A stretch of DNA of 64,000 bases. It comes from Omphiscola glabra. Lineage: Eukaryota > Mollusca > Gastropoda > Lymnaeidae. The position numbers were made by a program, and so were the translations under genes. Under the pieces are notes generated by a model. That model ran no database searches and had not been told where the DNA came from. It saw nothing but the letters and a program-made list of their open reading frames with translations. Position 1 is the first letter of the stretch. The number at the start of each line of letters is the position of its first letter. The stretch covers positions 31,600,315 through 31,664,314 of the forward strand of contig OZ024794.1 in the NCBI GenBank assembly GCA_964017045.1, written 5' to 3'. This document shows, piece after piece, positions 12,170 to 24,543 of this stretch.

Positions 12170-12375
12170 CAGAGGCGTAGCGTAGGGGGGGGCAGGGGGT
12201 ACAGAGTACCCGGACGCCAGCTAGTTAGGGGCGCCAAAATGTGCTTTGATATTATTTTATTGATGAAAATAATGGGTTTGAGAGTTGAAAAAGGGAAAAG
12301 AGGGCGCGTTAAATGAATCTTGTCCCCGGGCACGAATCTTGTCTCCGGGCGCCAAACACTCTAGCTACGCCGCTG
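12170..12375. mobile_element. hAT MITE with 8-bp TSD
   Basis: Ends are CAGAGGCGTAGCG and AGCTACGCCGCTG. Flanks TAAGTACC (12162-12169) and TATGTACC (12376-12383) match at 7 of 8. The interior shares GCGCCAAA and CCCCGGGC blocks with the 3722/6509 family. Confidence 0.88.
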
Positions 12376-13094
12376 TATGTACCAACACATAATTCGTGCA
12401 TAATTCCCTCTTCTTGGAGGCATTGTACGCGGCACACCCGGGCATCCTATCACCGCACACCAGTATCCAACGGTTTGCGGAGCACTGCTCTAAAAGGAAC
12501 TGGCGTTTTCTAATAAAAATGCAAACGAACCTGTTAATTAAATTGAGACCTATTGGCCAATGAGGATTTGTGTCCGGGGAAACTTCACGAGTAGGAGTTC
12601 ATTTAAGAAACACAATGCCTCTTGGTTTATTTATATTTGACCTACATTTGGGGACGTGCCTATAAATAGACCTATGCGCAGAGCATTGCTTATATATGCT
12701 GTGATATCGACAAGTGAAAACGTCCCGAAACTCGAGTTCGGTAAAATCAACTCTGCTTAATTAAACTTCATTTCTGTCGGAAATATTCTTTTTTTATTTA
12801 TTTAATTTTTTTAAAATTGCTCTTTTTTTTCGAGTGTTAAATGTATATATAAACTTTAAAGCTACACACAAAGGGAAAGAAATATTCCATAATTACTCAA
12901 TTGTTGGATATAGAAATTAATATCTCATAACAATATTTTTTACTCTGTGATGTTAATTTTATACATTTTTCAGTTTTCCCTATAGCCTAAAGCGTGTTCG
13001 TTTTGGTGACGATTTAGTGAAGGAATCAACAGAAGCATAATATAGAATGAGCAGAGGAAGTTTCTCCCTGAGTTTTGTTTGTGTGTTTGCTGTG
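12376..13094. other. No gene seen
   Basis: AT-rich sequence with no recognisable coding or repeat element. Confidence 0.4.
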
Positions 13095-13392
13095 ATGCTG
13101 TCATTGGCTGATGTAGCCAGGTAGGTCTCGTCTGTGTGTTTGTGGTGATGCTGTCAATGGCTGATGTAGCCAGGTAGGTCTCGTCTGTGTGTTTGTGGTG
13201 ATGCTGTCAATGGATGATGTAGCCAGGTAGGTCTCGTCTGTGTGTTTGCGGTGATGCTGTCCATGGCTGATGTGGCCAGGTAGGTCTCGTCTGTGTGTTT
13301 GTGGTGATGCTGTCCATGGCTGATATAGCCAGGTAGGTCTCAGCTGTGTGTTTGCGGTGATCCCGTCCATGGTAGATGCAGCCAGGTCGGAC
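13095..13392. repeat. 53-bp minisatellite, about 5.5 copies
   Basis: The unit contains CTGATGTAGCCAGGTAGGTC and TGTGTTTGTGGTGATGCTG. As 53 is not a multiple of three, the - strand frame (97 codons) changes phase from unit to unit. Confidence 0.92.
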
Positions 13393-13573
13393 ATGTTAAT
13401 ATGTTTGTTATCTTAACTGCAGCCATTCTTAAGGAAGGCACTGCCCTCAAGAGGTCCAGGGAGAATAGTCCGTTTAAAATTGTACGCTTTTATCATACAT
13501 ATTGTACATACGCACATCCATCCATACATACATACTCACTCATACACACACACACACACACACATATATATGT

Positions 13574-14195
13574 ATGGCATCCTACCGTCTAAGAGAGACG
13601 ATAGATTTATCTTGTCTGATTGCAGCTCTTGGTGTGGCTAGTGAGACCGATCCTCGAATGGCAGTCACTTTTGCATGTCCCACACACGAATGCGGTGGAG
13701 CAGTGTTTTCTTGCCTTTCTCTGCGCTCTCTTTACAGCTGCTTCCGCCCTGTAGAGCTCCTCGGCACGTAGTGATCCTGCCTTCACGATGCCCCGCCATG
13801 TGGATCGCTCCTCCGCCAGGTCCTCCCAATTGGAGATGTTGATGTTGGCCGCCTTCATGTCTCTTTTGCCTATGTCTAAGTATCTGAGACGAGGCCGTCC
13901 AACTGACCTTTTCCCTGTCGCCAACTCGCTGTACAGCACGTCCTTAGGTATGCGACCAGGTTGCATTCTCTTGGCGTGCCCAGGCCAGCGGAGGCGTCTT
14001 TGGATTAAAATGGCTGGGACGCTGCACATATTTGTTTGAGACAGGACATCCGTGTTGGGGACTTTGTCTTGCTATTTGATGTCAAGGATGCGGCGCAGCC
14101 ATCTGAGGTGGAAGCCATTGAGCCTTTTTTCGTGTCTGGTATATGTGGGCCAAGACTCGCATCCATAGAGGAGTGGGCTCAGTAAAGTATCATTT
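13574..14195 (-). mobile_element. Non-LTR retrotransposon RT C-terminus, copy B (pseudogene)
   Basis: On the - strand: LSPLLYGCESWPTYTRHEKR, LRWLRRILDIK, an in-frame TAG, then RRLRWPGHAKRM, GKRSVGRPRLRYLD, a basic helix and a terminal CGTCKSDCHSRIGLTSHTKS, a Cys2-His-type finger common at the end of molluscan LINE polyproteins. The premature stop (near 14071) marks a dead copy. The 3' end is GATGCCATAC followed by a (TA)n/(CA)n tail (13545-13573). Copy A at 6732 has the same 3' end. Confidence 0.88.
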
Positions 14196-14702
14196 TGTGG
14201 GCTTTACCGATAAGACAGACATTTTTATTTTTGAAATTCACAAATATATGACATTAATCTTGAAGCAATCTATAGTCCACCAAACAATGGCGGCCGCTAT
14301 GCGTGAACATCCCATCTACTTTAGTTATTTGACCAAATATGGATTTAGTAACGCACTTTATAAGATTATCAATTAGTTCTAACCAGCACCCCCACCCCAC
14401 CCAACCCCAACCACCCAACAGGTTTGCAACCACCCAATTCTTTCGCATACCTTAAAGACATTAATATACTAATTTCTCACCTCAATTTATACCATAGATT
14501 TATAACACCATATTTAAATTGAAACTATATCCGTAAAAAAACACGAACATTTATCGCATCATTAGCACTTGCGGTATTGCACTTCTGACAATCCATGAAG
14601 CAGGGAAAAACAAAACAGTTACAATTAATTAGATTACAATTTATTTCTGCTTTTTCACTAAATTGACTTAAAGTAAGTTTAATAAACACTAAAGTATATG
14701 TC

Positions 14703-14862
14703 CGTGTGTGAATGTGTGTGTGAATATTTGTGTGTGTGAATGTATGTATGTATGTGTGTGTGTGAATGTGTATATATGTGTGTGTGAATGTGTGTATGTA
14801 TGTGTGTGTGTTTTTATGTGTGTATGTGTTTGTGTATTTGTGTGTGTGTGTGTGTGCGCATC
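14703..14862. repeat. (TG)n / TGTGTGAA microsatellite
   Basis: TG-rich repeat ending just upstream of exon A of DUF4430 copy 2. It inflates the open frame of that exon on the 5' side. Confidence 0.9.
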
Positions 14863-14886
14863 ATACAACCATCTCTATCTCCACAG

Positions 14887-17574
14887 CGCCGGCCAGTGTT
14901 ACCTGAATACCAGCCGTCCCATGTTCGGCGTCCCCATCAATGTGTCTTTGGAGCTAAACAACCAGCTCCAGGCGCCCTACTTTAAAAATAGAACCACCCG
15001 AACCCAGCTTCCACAGACCTGGCTGGTGAACTTCCTCAATGCCGCAGTCGATGTCAATGTCGCCTTCAACAAGTCAGTGCTATTAAATCTATAATTACAC
15101 CGGGGAATTCCGGGTTAAACGCGTTCGTTGGTCGACCATAAAATCTCTTTTACAGCCGGGTCCTGTTGGATCGGGGTTTGTCAAAAATCCTTGAGAATTG
15201 TTTAGGTAAAAAAAAATGGTTTTTTTTTAATAAGACATATCAGTGATATGTTGTTTTTAAAAAAAAAAAGAATTTTTAAACTTAATTTTACAGTAATCTC
15301 TTGTGGTAAGTAAATACACAACGTCCTCGTGTCGGAGGACTAGTTTAGTTAGATTCGGTCGTTTTTTTAAAACCAAATTTGAAACGGGTTTTTCCGTTCC
15401 GTCGATTTCTGTCCCAGCTACTTTGACTTTCGGTTTTATTTTCACATTGGTGAATAGCGTCATCTTTCTCAGCCTTCAACTCCCTCCGTCTTATTCTCTC
15501 TATACTCTCACACTTCCATGGTAATGCTTTAATCCTCTCACTCTCTACCCCCTTTCCCCAGGCATGAGTATGGTTTTGAAAATTAAATCCGCTTTAAGAT
15601 TTGGGTCGTAGAAGGACTAGGGTCGTAGAATGAACAATACGTAGCAATGGGCTGAGATAAACAGTATTCAGAGAAATCGATACGAAAGCTAGTGATGCTG
15701 ACGATTTAAATCTAATTATACGTTTAAATTTCTATGAAGTTCGAATACAGAAAAAAAGGAAGGGGAAAAAAAACTCAACTTACAGCACAGCAAGTGAAAA
15801 GATACACTCCTAAGAAATACAAATACTAATTTATCACATTCAATGATTTAAAGTATCATATATGTTACGGAAATATAGCAAAAATATCTCTCTCGCTATC
15901 TTTCGCTTTGTCTCTGCCTCTGTTTTAAGAAACATGGCGGCCTATATATTCATTCAGGACGATCTAGTAAAGAAATTCAAGAAATTGTGTCACCTGATGG
16001 CATTCTTTAGATTAACGAAGTGGCTATCGGTACTCGGGTACCAGAAGTGAGAGGTTGGGATTAAAAAACGATTAAAAATATTATTGTTGGGTTTGTAAGA
16101 CCAAATCAGGTATCAAATGAAAGATAATTGAATGTACTATACGTTTGAAATCTTAATTCTTCAGTTTTAATAAAATAAACCACCACAAATGACCTCCGAA
16201 TAGCATTGACTCTAATGGTATGAATGGCGGCGCTGCGTTTCCGGTTCCATTTTGACTAATGCTATTCGGATGTCGTTTGTAGTACCCGTGTACCAATAGG
16301 TGCAGCCTTAGATTAAATAGAACGCAAAGGGTGACACAGCACATTCACTCGGTGACGTCAATATCAAGGCCATACTAGGGGGAAATAAGTGTTGGAGGCC
16401 AAAAATATCGTTATTTTTAAGTGAAAAATAGGTCAAGGCTGAGGCTATCCTATAACACTCCTCTTCTAACAATTTTTCTTTTCTCTGCGTTTCGTTTTGT
16501 AGATTCTCATCACACATTGAACACTCTTAAAAGAATCGCATAGTGCAGAGTTGCATATATTTTCCTGTACTTAATCGATATAATTCCATTTGTTAAAGAT
16601 ACAATTTCACGTGTAAGTTTATAGCCGTCTCGCTAAAAACTTCCTTGTGGTGACGGATATCTTGCTGTCTGTTCCACAGTTACACGGCGACCTACTGTAA
16701 ACTCGGCTATTTTATCAGCGCCATCAACAACGTGACGGGAACCACTGCCAAAAGGACCTACTGGAGTATCGTTGACGCTAGAACAGGACACTTTCTCCCG
16801 TGTGGTACGGTTGTCTTTATTTCATTGTCTGCATCTCATTTATAAAATCAAGACCCGCTCTTTACAAACCCACAGTGTACCCGACAATACTTATCATGGC
16901 ATGCATCACATCACCCGACAATACTTATCATGGCATGCGTCACATCACCCGACAATGCTTATCATGGATACCCCAATATACATCACACCAATCGACAATC
17001 CTTATGGCACCCACAGGACACATAACATCACCAGACAATCGTTATCATGGATCTGACAAGGAAAAAGTAACGACGCCTAACCTTAATTGACTACAAGCCT
17101 TCTCGTTGCTTTCAAAACAATAGCACCAAATTCAGCACCAGTTACCACTGTATTTTAACTGCTACACACATCCTAATGTTAATGATTCTTATTCAATATT
17201 TGTGAAGATATACATATATTGATGCATGTAACCGAAACGTCTCTATTTGTAATTTTGTAATTTGATTAAAGCCCAAATCATACCCAAAAAAATTTAATAA
17301 TTTTTTTATACCAGTGAGTCCCCGACTAATAAAACCAAAACTACAAATGCCAGGGGAAACAACGCCCACCTACCTCCATGATAAATGTAAAAAAGAAACA
17401 ATGAAACAATTATACTGAAGTTTTCTTTCTCCCCATTTGCCAAAGTTGTGATTACGTCACAAATTTGAGAACTTTTTTTTTAAACCTCCATATTTTCATG
17501 TTTGTAACCCAGGTGTCTCTTCTTTTGTGCCGGACAACAATGACGTCATCTTGTTCAATTTTACCACTTACTAA
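14887..17574 (+). CDS. DUF4430 / transcobalamin-C-like protein, copy 2 (three exons, 5' end missing)
   Basis: Exons are 14887-15072, 16680-16804 and 17513-17574. Splice phases match copies 1 and 3: split codon before 14887, AA|T at 15072/16680, G|GT at 16804/17513. The peptide begins AGQCYLNTSRPMFGVPINVS, has TWLVNFLNAA, LGYFISAINNVTG, TYWSIVDARTG, and ends GVSSFVPDNNDVILFNFTTY then TAA at 17572-17574. Reading is open throughout, so the copy may be functional. One codon is missing relative to copy 1 in the Tyr-rich start of exon B. Introns align with copy 1 (for example 15090-15530 with 2075-2510), proving a segmental duplication. Intron 1 has gained about 950 bp including a Mutator-like MITE. 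No first exon was recognised upstream. The nearest AATAAA is at 18059-18064. Confidence 0.8.
16016..16307. mobile_element. Mutator-like fold-back MITE with perfect 9-bp TSD, copy 1
   Basis: Flanked by TTAGATTAA at 16007-16015 and 16308-16316. Ends are CGAAGTGGCTATCGGTAC and GTACCAATAGGTGCAGCC (inverted and related), continuing inward as long inverted arms. Central blocks ACATCCGAATAGCAT-like occur as a mirror pair. The same family occurs at 61002-61428. TSD length and long TIRs fit Mutator-like elements. It sits in intron 1 of DUF4430 copy 2 and not in copy 1. Confidence 0.88.
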
Positions 17575-18219
17575 ATGATGAGATATCCTCCTCCCCGACT
17601 CGCTCACACTGGTTTGGGGGGGGGGGGGGACTCTCGAGAACTCAACATTCCAATAGAACAAGAGTATTTTAAGATATTCCTTTGACATAAGGATATTGTT
17701 CACAACAGCTCACATGTTGACTCATAGAGTCGGCATCTTGATCGTGTTTCTCATGTTCTTGAATGATTAAAAAATTTCTTACACGTTTGTGTATACGATA
17801 GTGCATGGATACACTATTATAACTTGTGTTTAGTTTTCATTGGATTATTATGTATTAGAAATTTTGGAATGATTCTTTAACAAATTAGCGCAATTATTTA
17901 TTTATATACAATATTCATGAACTGTTTCCCGTGGTGTTTAAAATAACATGATTACTTTAAAATTTAATGGACTTTAAACAAAGTTATGTGCGTGATATTA
18001 CGTTAAAATTTAATCCAAAGATGTTATTTCTAGTTGTATTGACACTAGATAGCTTGTAAATAAAAGATACTACCGTAAATGTTAGATATAATTGGGGTCA
18101 GATTAGGCCACAATAATGTAAAAGCACATTGTGTGTTACAGTTCTAAAGTCATGTTTATCCCAATCTGTGAAATCTGTTGAAGGTTGCCATGTGTAACAC
18201 AAGTTAACGAAACTCAGTC

Positions 18220-19278
18220 ACATGATACCTCAGCACGGAGGCGTAGTGTTTTAACCATAGAGTATGAGAATAAGAGGAACTAGTTTTAGTAGCGGAAGAG
18301 GATTGCATGATTTTAGAAGAGAAGGCTGGAAGCCATATTGTGAGGACACGTTTTGAGTCGGAGAGGTCATATTTGAATGTGATATTAATTCATGAGTGGA
18401 ATTGTACTGAAGATTTCTTATTTGATATTGTAACTACCTTAGTTACATGGACTTATCTGAATCAAGAATAATATTTGTATTGACTATGTGAAATAAAGAA
18501 CTGTGTGATAGATCGGACCTTATTCTATTATTGAGAAGAAAGATGGCAGTGAAATTAAGGATGATAGAGTAAAGAAGTAGATAACTAGCTGAACAAGTAT
18601 ATCAAGCTATGTTACACCATGCCATTAAAATATAAAGAAGTGCAAAATATACTGTCTGTTTTCTCCGTTGCTTTGTTTAAACTAGTGAAATGCGACCAAT
18701 AGCATGTTTCATAAAAAAATATATATTCTTCAGTATGTTTTTCATCTTGACACAATCTCGATGATTGCGCAATTTTGAAAGCTAAGATGTTTCCGAATAC
18801 GACAGATGCTGTTCTATGAAAAACATCATCCTATTTAACGTTTTAATAAAAGTTTCTCTTAATATATACAAAAAGGCGAATGTAAAATTGTACATACACC
18901 GTTACTAATGAATAGGACACATATTTTTCACACGACACTAATATTTGTTCTCGCGACACGATGGTGTAGTGATTTATTATTAAAGAATAGAAACACGAGA
19001 AAACAAGAACTCGTTTTTGTAGCGGAAGGAGAATTCATGTTTTTGGAGTAGTGATAGAATGAAAGAGATAATTTTGATGTGCCTAAGAGGACATGTTGGA
19101 TTTTTCTGATGGTTTTACGGAATTAATATTAGATAAAGTATTGAACGTGTGTGTACATATACTCTCAGCCTTGCAACTATTATTGTTATAACAGTATTTT
19201 TATATCAAGGAATTATGTGATATATTAAGTATATAATAAAGTACTGTGTAACATTCTTTTGGACCTTGTTGCTTCTTA

Positions 19279-19280
<2 letters not shown>
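18220..19280 (+). repeat. Two diverged LTR-like blocks
   Basis: Blocks at 18220-18545 and 18925-19280 share, in order, a GGCGTAGTG-like start, GTAGCGGAAG followed by a GATT/AATTCATG segment, and an AATAAAG(A/T)ACTGTGT polyadenylation-like signal followed by GGACCTT. The layout resembles the 3' portion of an LTR (U3-R with poly(A) signal), but no TG...CA ends or TSDs are clear. Confidence 0.35.
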
Positions 19281-19321
<41 letters not shown>

Positions 19322-19934
19322 CAGTTTTTTGAGTACTTGAATAAAACTATTGAGATAGTAGCGGCAAGCTATCGCTTACATAGAGTACATTGTTAGCTAA
19401 CGTTTATGAGTAAATATACTGAACCATAAGCGCCTCCGTCTATAAAAGTTACATCATATAAACGTTACAAAAATAACCAGTTAAATTTCAATATTGCAGA
19501 CTTCGCTATTATCTTAATGAGGAATTATTTTTCGAAAGGGGCGACCATTTTCTGCTAACATCCCCTCCCAATTAAGACCCCCCTGGGATCAGACTGGAGT
19601 AAGCCATATCCTCCAAATCCTCTTTTAACATTCCCAACCAGAAAGCATCAGGCGGCGTAATATTAAAACGACGTCTACGGGAAGAAAGCACTAGGTGAAA
19701 TGATTCTCTCATGAAAGTTTTTCTGCAGTAATGGCAATAGATTCTCTAGCGGTAAGGATGGTGGCCCCGGCGGGTTGGTACCACAGTCTGTTCACGTGAA
19801 GGCTCCTTAAACGACAGAACCTTCTTCGATTTGTTTTTGATGATCAATTCAATTGGAAAATAATTCTTCGCAAAAAAATTAGCTTGCTGCAACTTTAAGG
19901 GCAACACAGTTTGATCGTTTTCTGGAACAAAAAA

Positions 19935-20094
19935 CGTTTCTTCTCTCTTAACATCCAAACAAATATGACAGGTCTACTTTCTTTTCCAATTCAATAAGTG
20001 CTTCGCTGTTGGAACGTTTCTTCTCTCTTAACATCCTAACAAATATGCCAGGTCTACTTTCTTTTCCAATTCAATAAGTGCTTCGCTGTTGGAA
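19935..20094 (-). repeat. 80-bp tandem duplication inside a possible coding relic
   Basis: Two 80-bp units contain, on the - strand, SEALIELEKKVDL followed by a stop. Upstream lies MHIWQGALLELRSN, and further along a 70-codon frame (19746-19958) and a segment reading IYCHYCRKTF. It looks like decayed coding sequence of unknown family. Confidence 0.35.
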
Positions 20095-21122
20095 CGAAGT
20101 TCAAGAAGTGCCCCCTGCCAAATATGCATGGTCGTCTGGCTTATAAGCAATTTTTTCCAATTACAGTTTTTATCTACTAATCCATCCGACGGTATGTTGA
20201 TCAAGATCTAGAAAGTCACGGAGAATCCCTTTCTGACCAACTTTATATTTTAACAATCGGGGGGTCGGGGTAAAATAATATGTTGGGTCACACCATGACC
20301 AACCAAGAGTTAGAGAACTGAGTAGTAGGTAGATGTTGGAGGACGTTTCGAGAGTTGAAGAGTTGAGAAGATTCAGATGAGTAGATTTGAGACATTCGGA
20401 TTAAGACAGCCAAGTTGAAGTAGGAGACGTAAAGTTTAGGTTTCTCTATCACTGACTGTCGACTATTCCTACCACTGAACGTCACTGTGATTCAACAGAA
20501 AGGATTGAAAGAAAAGATGACGTCATTATAGAGCAAGACAGGCATAGCATATAAGAGACCAGCAGAGGAGCGCAAAGTCGGGCAGTGTGACACACTTGTG
20601 TTATACGGGTGCCATCAGTGTCACGTCAAAACGAATCGAGACAAATCGGCTCTAGGAAAATCGGCCCCATCAAGTCAGCCCAGATAATTGGCCCCTACCT
20701 ACTGGCCCCGTCAAAATAACCATCGACAAAAGGGCCCCCGTCAAGAAGATCCCCGACAATAGGGCCCCCCGTCAATGAGGCCCCCGGCAAAAGGGTACCC
20801 ATTAAGGCCCCGAAAAAAAAAGCCCCCGACAATATGGCTCCCTTCAAAAGAACTTCATCACCCAGGGCCTCGAAACGCTGTGCGGGTCGGGGACTGAAGG
20901 AGTTATTTACATTGTCTGTGTTGTGTGTATTTAAGTTATATGAAATTTCGCGATGGTCAACATCGTGTTTGGTCGTTGACAACCTTTATCAATTTTATAA
21001 ATTTGGTTTTAGATCAATTAACGGTTTTTACAGTGAGTTCTCAATTGATTCACATTTTATTTAAAAGGTCAGATTGACTTTTTTCATAAGGCCGTAATAA
21101 GCAAAGTTTCAAAACCGATTCC

Positions 21123-21155
<33 letters not shown>

Positions 21156-22289
21156 TTTATGAATATCATTCCGTCCATAAAGTACGTCATTTGTCTGTCC
21201 TTTATGTACGTCATTTGTCCGTCAATAATTTACTTCATTTGTCCGTCCATAATGTACGTCATTTGTATGTCCATAATGTTTGTCATGCTCTAAGGCAAGG
21301 GGAGGGGTCCTAGAAAGTGTGAACATTTGTGACAGGTAGTGAAGGGTAAAGATCACATGCGAGTGTAACCTCGTCCATTTTCTATTTTATTTTTTTATAT
21401 CTTCTCCTTCTGTTCGCTTCTAGCGTAGAGGCGTCACGGGGCAACGCAGTTGGCGATCTGCTGCAAAGTACGTTTAAATATATCTGCCGCCTGGTGCGAA
21501 TTAATATATCTACCGCAATCTGCCGCAAGGTGCGAATTAATATATCTACCGCAATCTGCCGCAATGTGAGAATTAATATATGTGCCGCAAGGTGCGAATT
21601 AATATATCTACAGCAATCTGCCGCAAGGTATGGATAAATATATATGCCGCAAAGTGTAAATTAATATATCTGCCACAGGGGGAGAATTAATATATCTACA
21701 TGTTATAAATAATAACAGGAAAATAAATAATAAGTTTTATAAGGAAAGCGATTGTATTCCCTTGTTTACTTTTTAAATTACGATTTCAATGAAGTAGCAT
21801 GAGAATTGAGATCAACACTATTCTTTGCTTCATTTTAATGAAGTACTTTATTTGTTAAATAGAAAATTTTAATTTTTTTTAAAAGTCCATACTATAGTAT
21901 GGTGACTTAAAGAATTTCTACATTTCACAATGATTAATGAAGTAATATCAAAACTTTAGATGTACTTTACTTATATGTTTATATTTATTCCATTCAGTTC
22001 TTATCTGTGTTTAGCTGTTTAGTTATTTTGAAATATTTTCTTTCAACTCGCGCTTTCATCCTGTACGTCTGTATGTGACATAGGAAACGAGTGAAACATA
22101 ATAAGGTTAAACCTGAAAAAAAGGAACGCAACTTTGTTTCGCTCCTTTTCTACTTTGCTAACCCGATTGCAGCCTCTCCCCTTCTTACCCTGTTTGTAGC
22201 ATATTTTTATTTGTTTGTTGGCACACCCCCACTCTCGGTCCGCTCATCGTTTGTTCGTGTTGACCCGAAAGATCACATCGACACAGTGA

Positions 22290-22417
22290 CAGTGGCGTAA
22301 CAACGGCTTGGCATTGGGGCAGTTGCCAAGGGCGCCGGCCTAAATCTCTAATTTTTAAATTTTTATTATTTAAAAAATAAATTAGCTAAGGGCGCCAAAA
22401 ACTCAGTTACGCCTCTG
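22290..22417. mobile_element. hAT MITE (family of 62938 and 63906)
   Basis: Ends are CAGTGGCGTAAC and GTTACGCCTCTG. Flanks CACAGTGA (22282-22289) and CATAGTGA (22418-22425) match at 7 of 8. The interior has GGCTTGGCATTGGGGCAGTT and two GGGCGCC blocks. Confidence 0.9.
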
Positions 22418-22909
22418 CATAGTGACAGCTCCGGTGGTGCTGCGACGAGAGATGAGGGGGGTGAGTGATAGTGAAATAAGAAAAGGGGGATTTTAAATTT
22501 AAACATTTAAAAAAAAAAAATAAAAAAAAAACCCTTACCCTTTCGCTTACAATATCCATCGGCCCTAAATATCGGATTTTGGGATAGGGGAAAGCGTTGT
22601 CGCAGCGCATTACGGCAACTGGAGTATTAGCAACGGGCGGTAAGTGGTTGTTAAATTCTACTTTTAGTTGTCTACCTGTGTAAAGAGCTAAGTAACTATA
22701 CCAACTTTTTTGCAAACATTCATTTTCTTTTTTAAAAAAATTTTTAAATTTCTTTTATGGATATTTTACAAATTTAAAAAAAAAAAGTTTTATAATAGAC
22801 TTTCTTTCTAAGACGACTTTAAACACAGACAACCATGACGCAATCATGCGTGATAGCATTCTCTGCGCTGACGAATGTACATTTTCAAGAAGCACAATCC
22901 GTGCCCCAT

Positions 22910-23158
22910 TTAGGGCCCTGACCTGCTCCGCCACTGATGTAAATGCTTCTCTGCATTGTGGAGCCGTCTCAGTCTTGGTCGGCCAGTGAGCTGTGTGCCC
23001 CTTGTTTTCTGTCTGAAGACCACTTTCATCTCTCTGTAATCACGCATCCTTTCAATGTGTCCTGTACAGCGTAGCTGCATTTTGTAAAACAATCCCGACC
23101 GTTGATAGATCTTCGAACAATTGATAGATCTCTTGGTTTTTACGAATTCTCGATCCAT
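22910..23158 (-). mobile_element. Short non-LTR retrotransposon RT relic
   Basis: The - strand peptide has MQLRCTGHIERMRDYREMK and LTGRPRLRRLHNAEKHL, the arrangement (RLRW.GH.ERM ... GRPRLRWLD..E.DL) seen at the C-terminus of many LINE RTs. The canonical LRW is degraded to LRC. Nothing else of the element is readable. Confidence 0.5.
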
Positions 23159-23771
23159 GACTATATAACACTCTAACGTCTATTTTTTGAGGATTTTCCT
23201 TTCCAAGTATTGGGGAAAGAGCAAATTTAGTTAAGGCCTAAAGACATCAGCATACATGTTTTAAGTGGGTAACATAGTAAATTATGTTAAAATATCACCC
23301 AGTTTTTAGCTGTGATTTAAAAAAAACGGATATTTTCTTTAATATATGCTATTAACAGTTAAGATTATTTTATAAAGTATAAACTAAACATTAAATCGTT
23401 GCAATGGAATACCAGGCACGGTGGTCAGAAAGTAATGAGCCACCAACGTATAACAAAGTGTGATGCTTCAGGGAGGGCGCATTGAAATAATTAGTCGGCG
23501 ATGTCTTTATGCAATATACTTCAATTCAATGTTACAAATGTGTACATTTTACCCCATTGTTGACGTTACATACTGCTTTCAGTAGGGAGAAATTAATCTT
23601 TTAGTTAAGTATGTGGCTCGTTCTAAAACTGTACACAACCAAAGACGATACCATATGTTAAATACAATAAAAAAAAGTATACGATACCCAAACCAGGGCC
23701 AATTACAATTAATAACTTTTATTTAGTTAATAATAAATAACAAAATAAAAAATAAAATTAAATTAAAGCTA

Positions 23772-24541
23772 AACCCATACCTCGCTATTACGGCCTTTTT
23801 AAATTATGGCACTTTTTCGGTTTACGGCCCACGATGTTTCATTATACGGCCAATAGATACCCTCTCTTTAGTTTCAGCTTCTCCCCTGACAGAGAACCTC
23901 TTCCAAACGAGGAACTGATCCAGTTTGATACAAAACAAGCACTTGATGAAGAGCCAGAGCCTGCCAACAGCTAACTGCAAAGAACCTATCAAATGCACTT
24001 TCATATTTTGAGCAGGGAATGAACATCCTTCTTCAAAATGATCCCGACGAAGAACGCAGCGCTAAAGTGTCTAGAGGAGTAAATTCAGCAATTGCCTGTT
24101 ACAAAACTCTTTTAAAAGAAACAGAAGGCAAGGCGAAGCAGACAACTTTGCACCAATATTTTCAACTGGGTCAATCCACAACAGCGGAAAGTGAGGATGG
24201 CAGATGATTTTTCGTGTTAATGTTCATCAGATTATAAAGTTTCTAAACATTTTATTTTAAATATAAATATGTGCATATGATTTCTTTTGTTTTTTAATTT
24301 ATATGTTTATTTTTTTAAATTTCTGTTTACTACTACAATGTTTTGTACTTTTATTTTTATAGGAAATGAAAAGAATAAAATGATTTATGAACTAACGACT
24401 ATATTATTTTATACAAAAATTGGACCAGATCCAATTAAATTTGTATGGGTTTATATCAAAATTATTGATTCATTATACGGCTTTTCGCTTTACGGCCAAC
24501 TTTTCCGGAACGTATCTAGGCCGTAAAGCGAGGTATGGGTG
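23772..24541 (+). mobile_element. pogo/Tigger-like transposon with TA TSD and transposase C-terminal relic
   Basis: Terminal inverted repeats ACCCATACCTCGCT / AGCGAGGTATGGGT continue to GGCC; the ends are bounded by TA at 23770-23771 and 24542-24543. The termini resemble those of Tigger (CAGGCATACCTCG). The interior has an acidic segment (EELIQFDTKQALDEEPEP) followed, in another frame, by a 62-codon reading (24019-24207) ending KQTTLHQYFQLGQS. The peptide QTTLHQYF at 24139-24162 fits the PCNA-interacting motif QxxLxxFF/YF, a feature known from pogo transposase. No DDE catalytic domain remains. Confidence 0.82.
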
Positions 24542-24543
24542 TA

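Larger units (their letters stand above)
17575..22289. other. Long gene-free stretch with diverged repeats
   Basis: No exons of the DUF4430 family were found. Contents: two related LTR-like blocks (18220-18545, 18925-19280), an (AG)n run (19281-19318), a - strand open segment near 19746-20130, an 80-bp duplication (19935-20094), a (TGAT)n run (21122-21162), and two weak minisatellites (21175-21290, 21425-21700). A first exon of DUF4430 copy 3 could lie here or further right. Confidence 0.4.
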
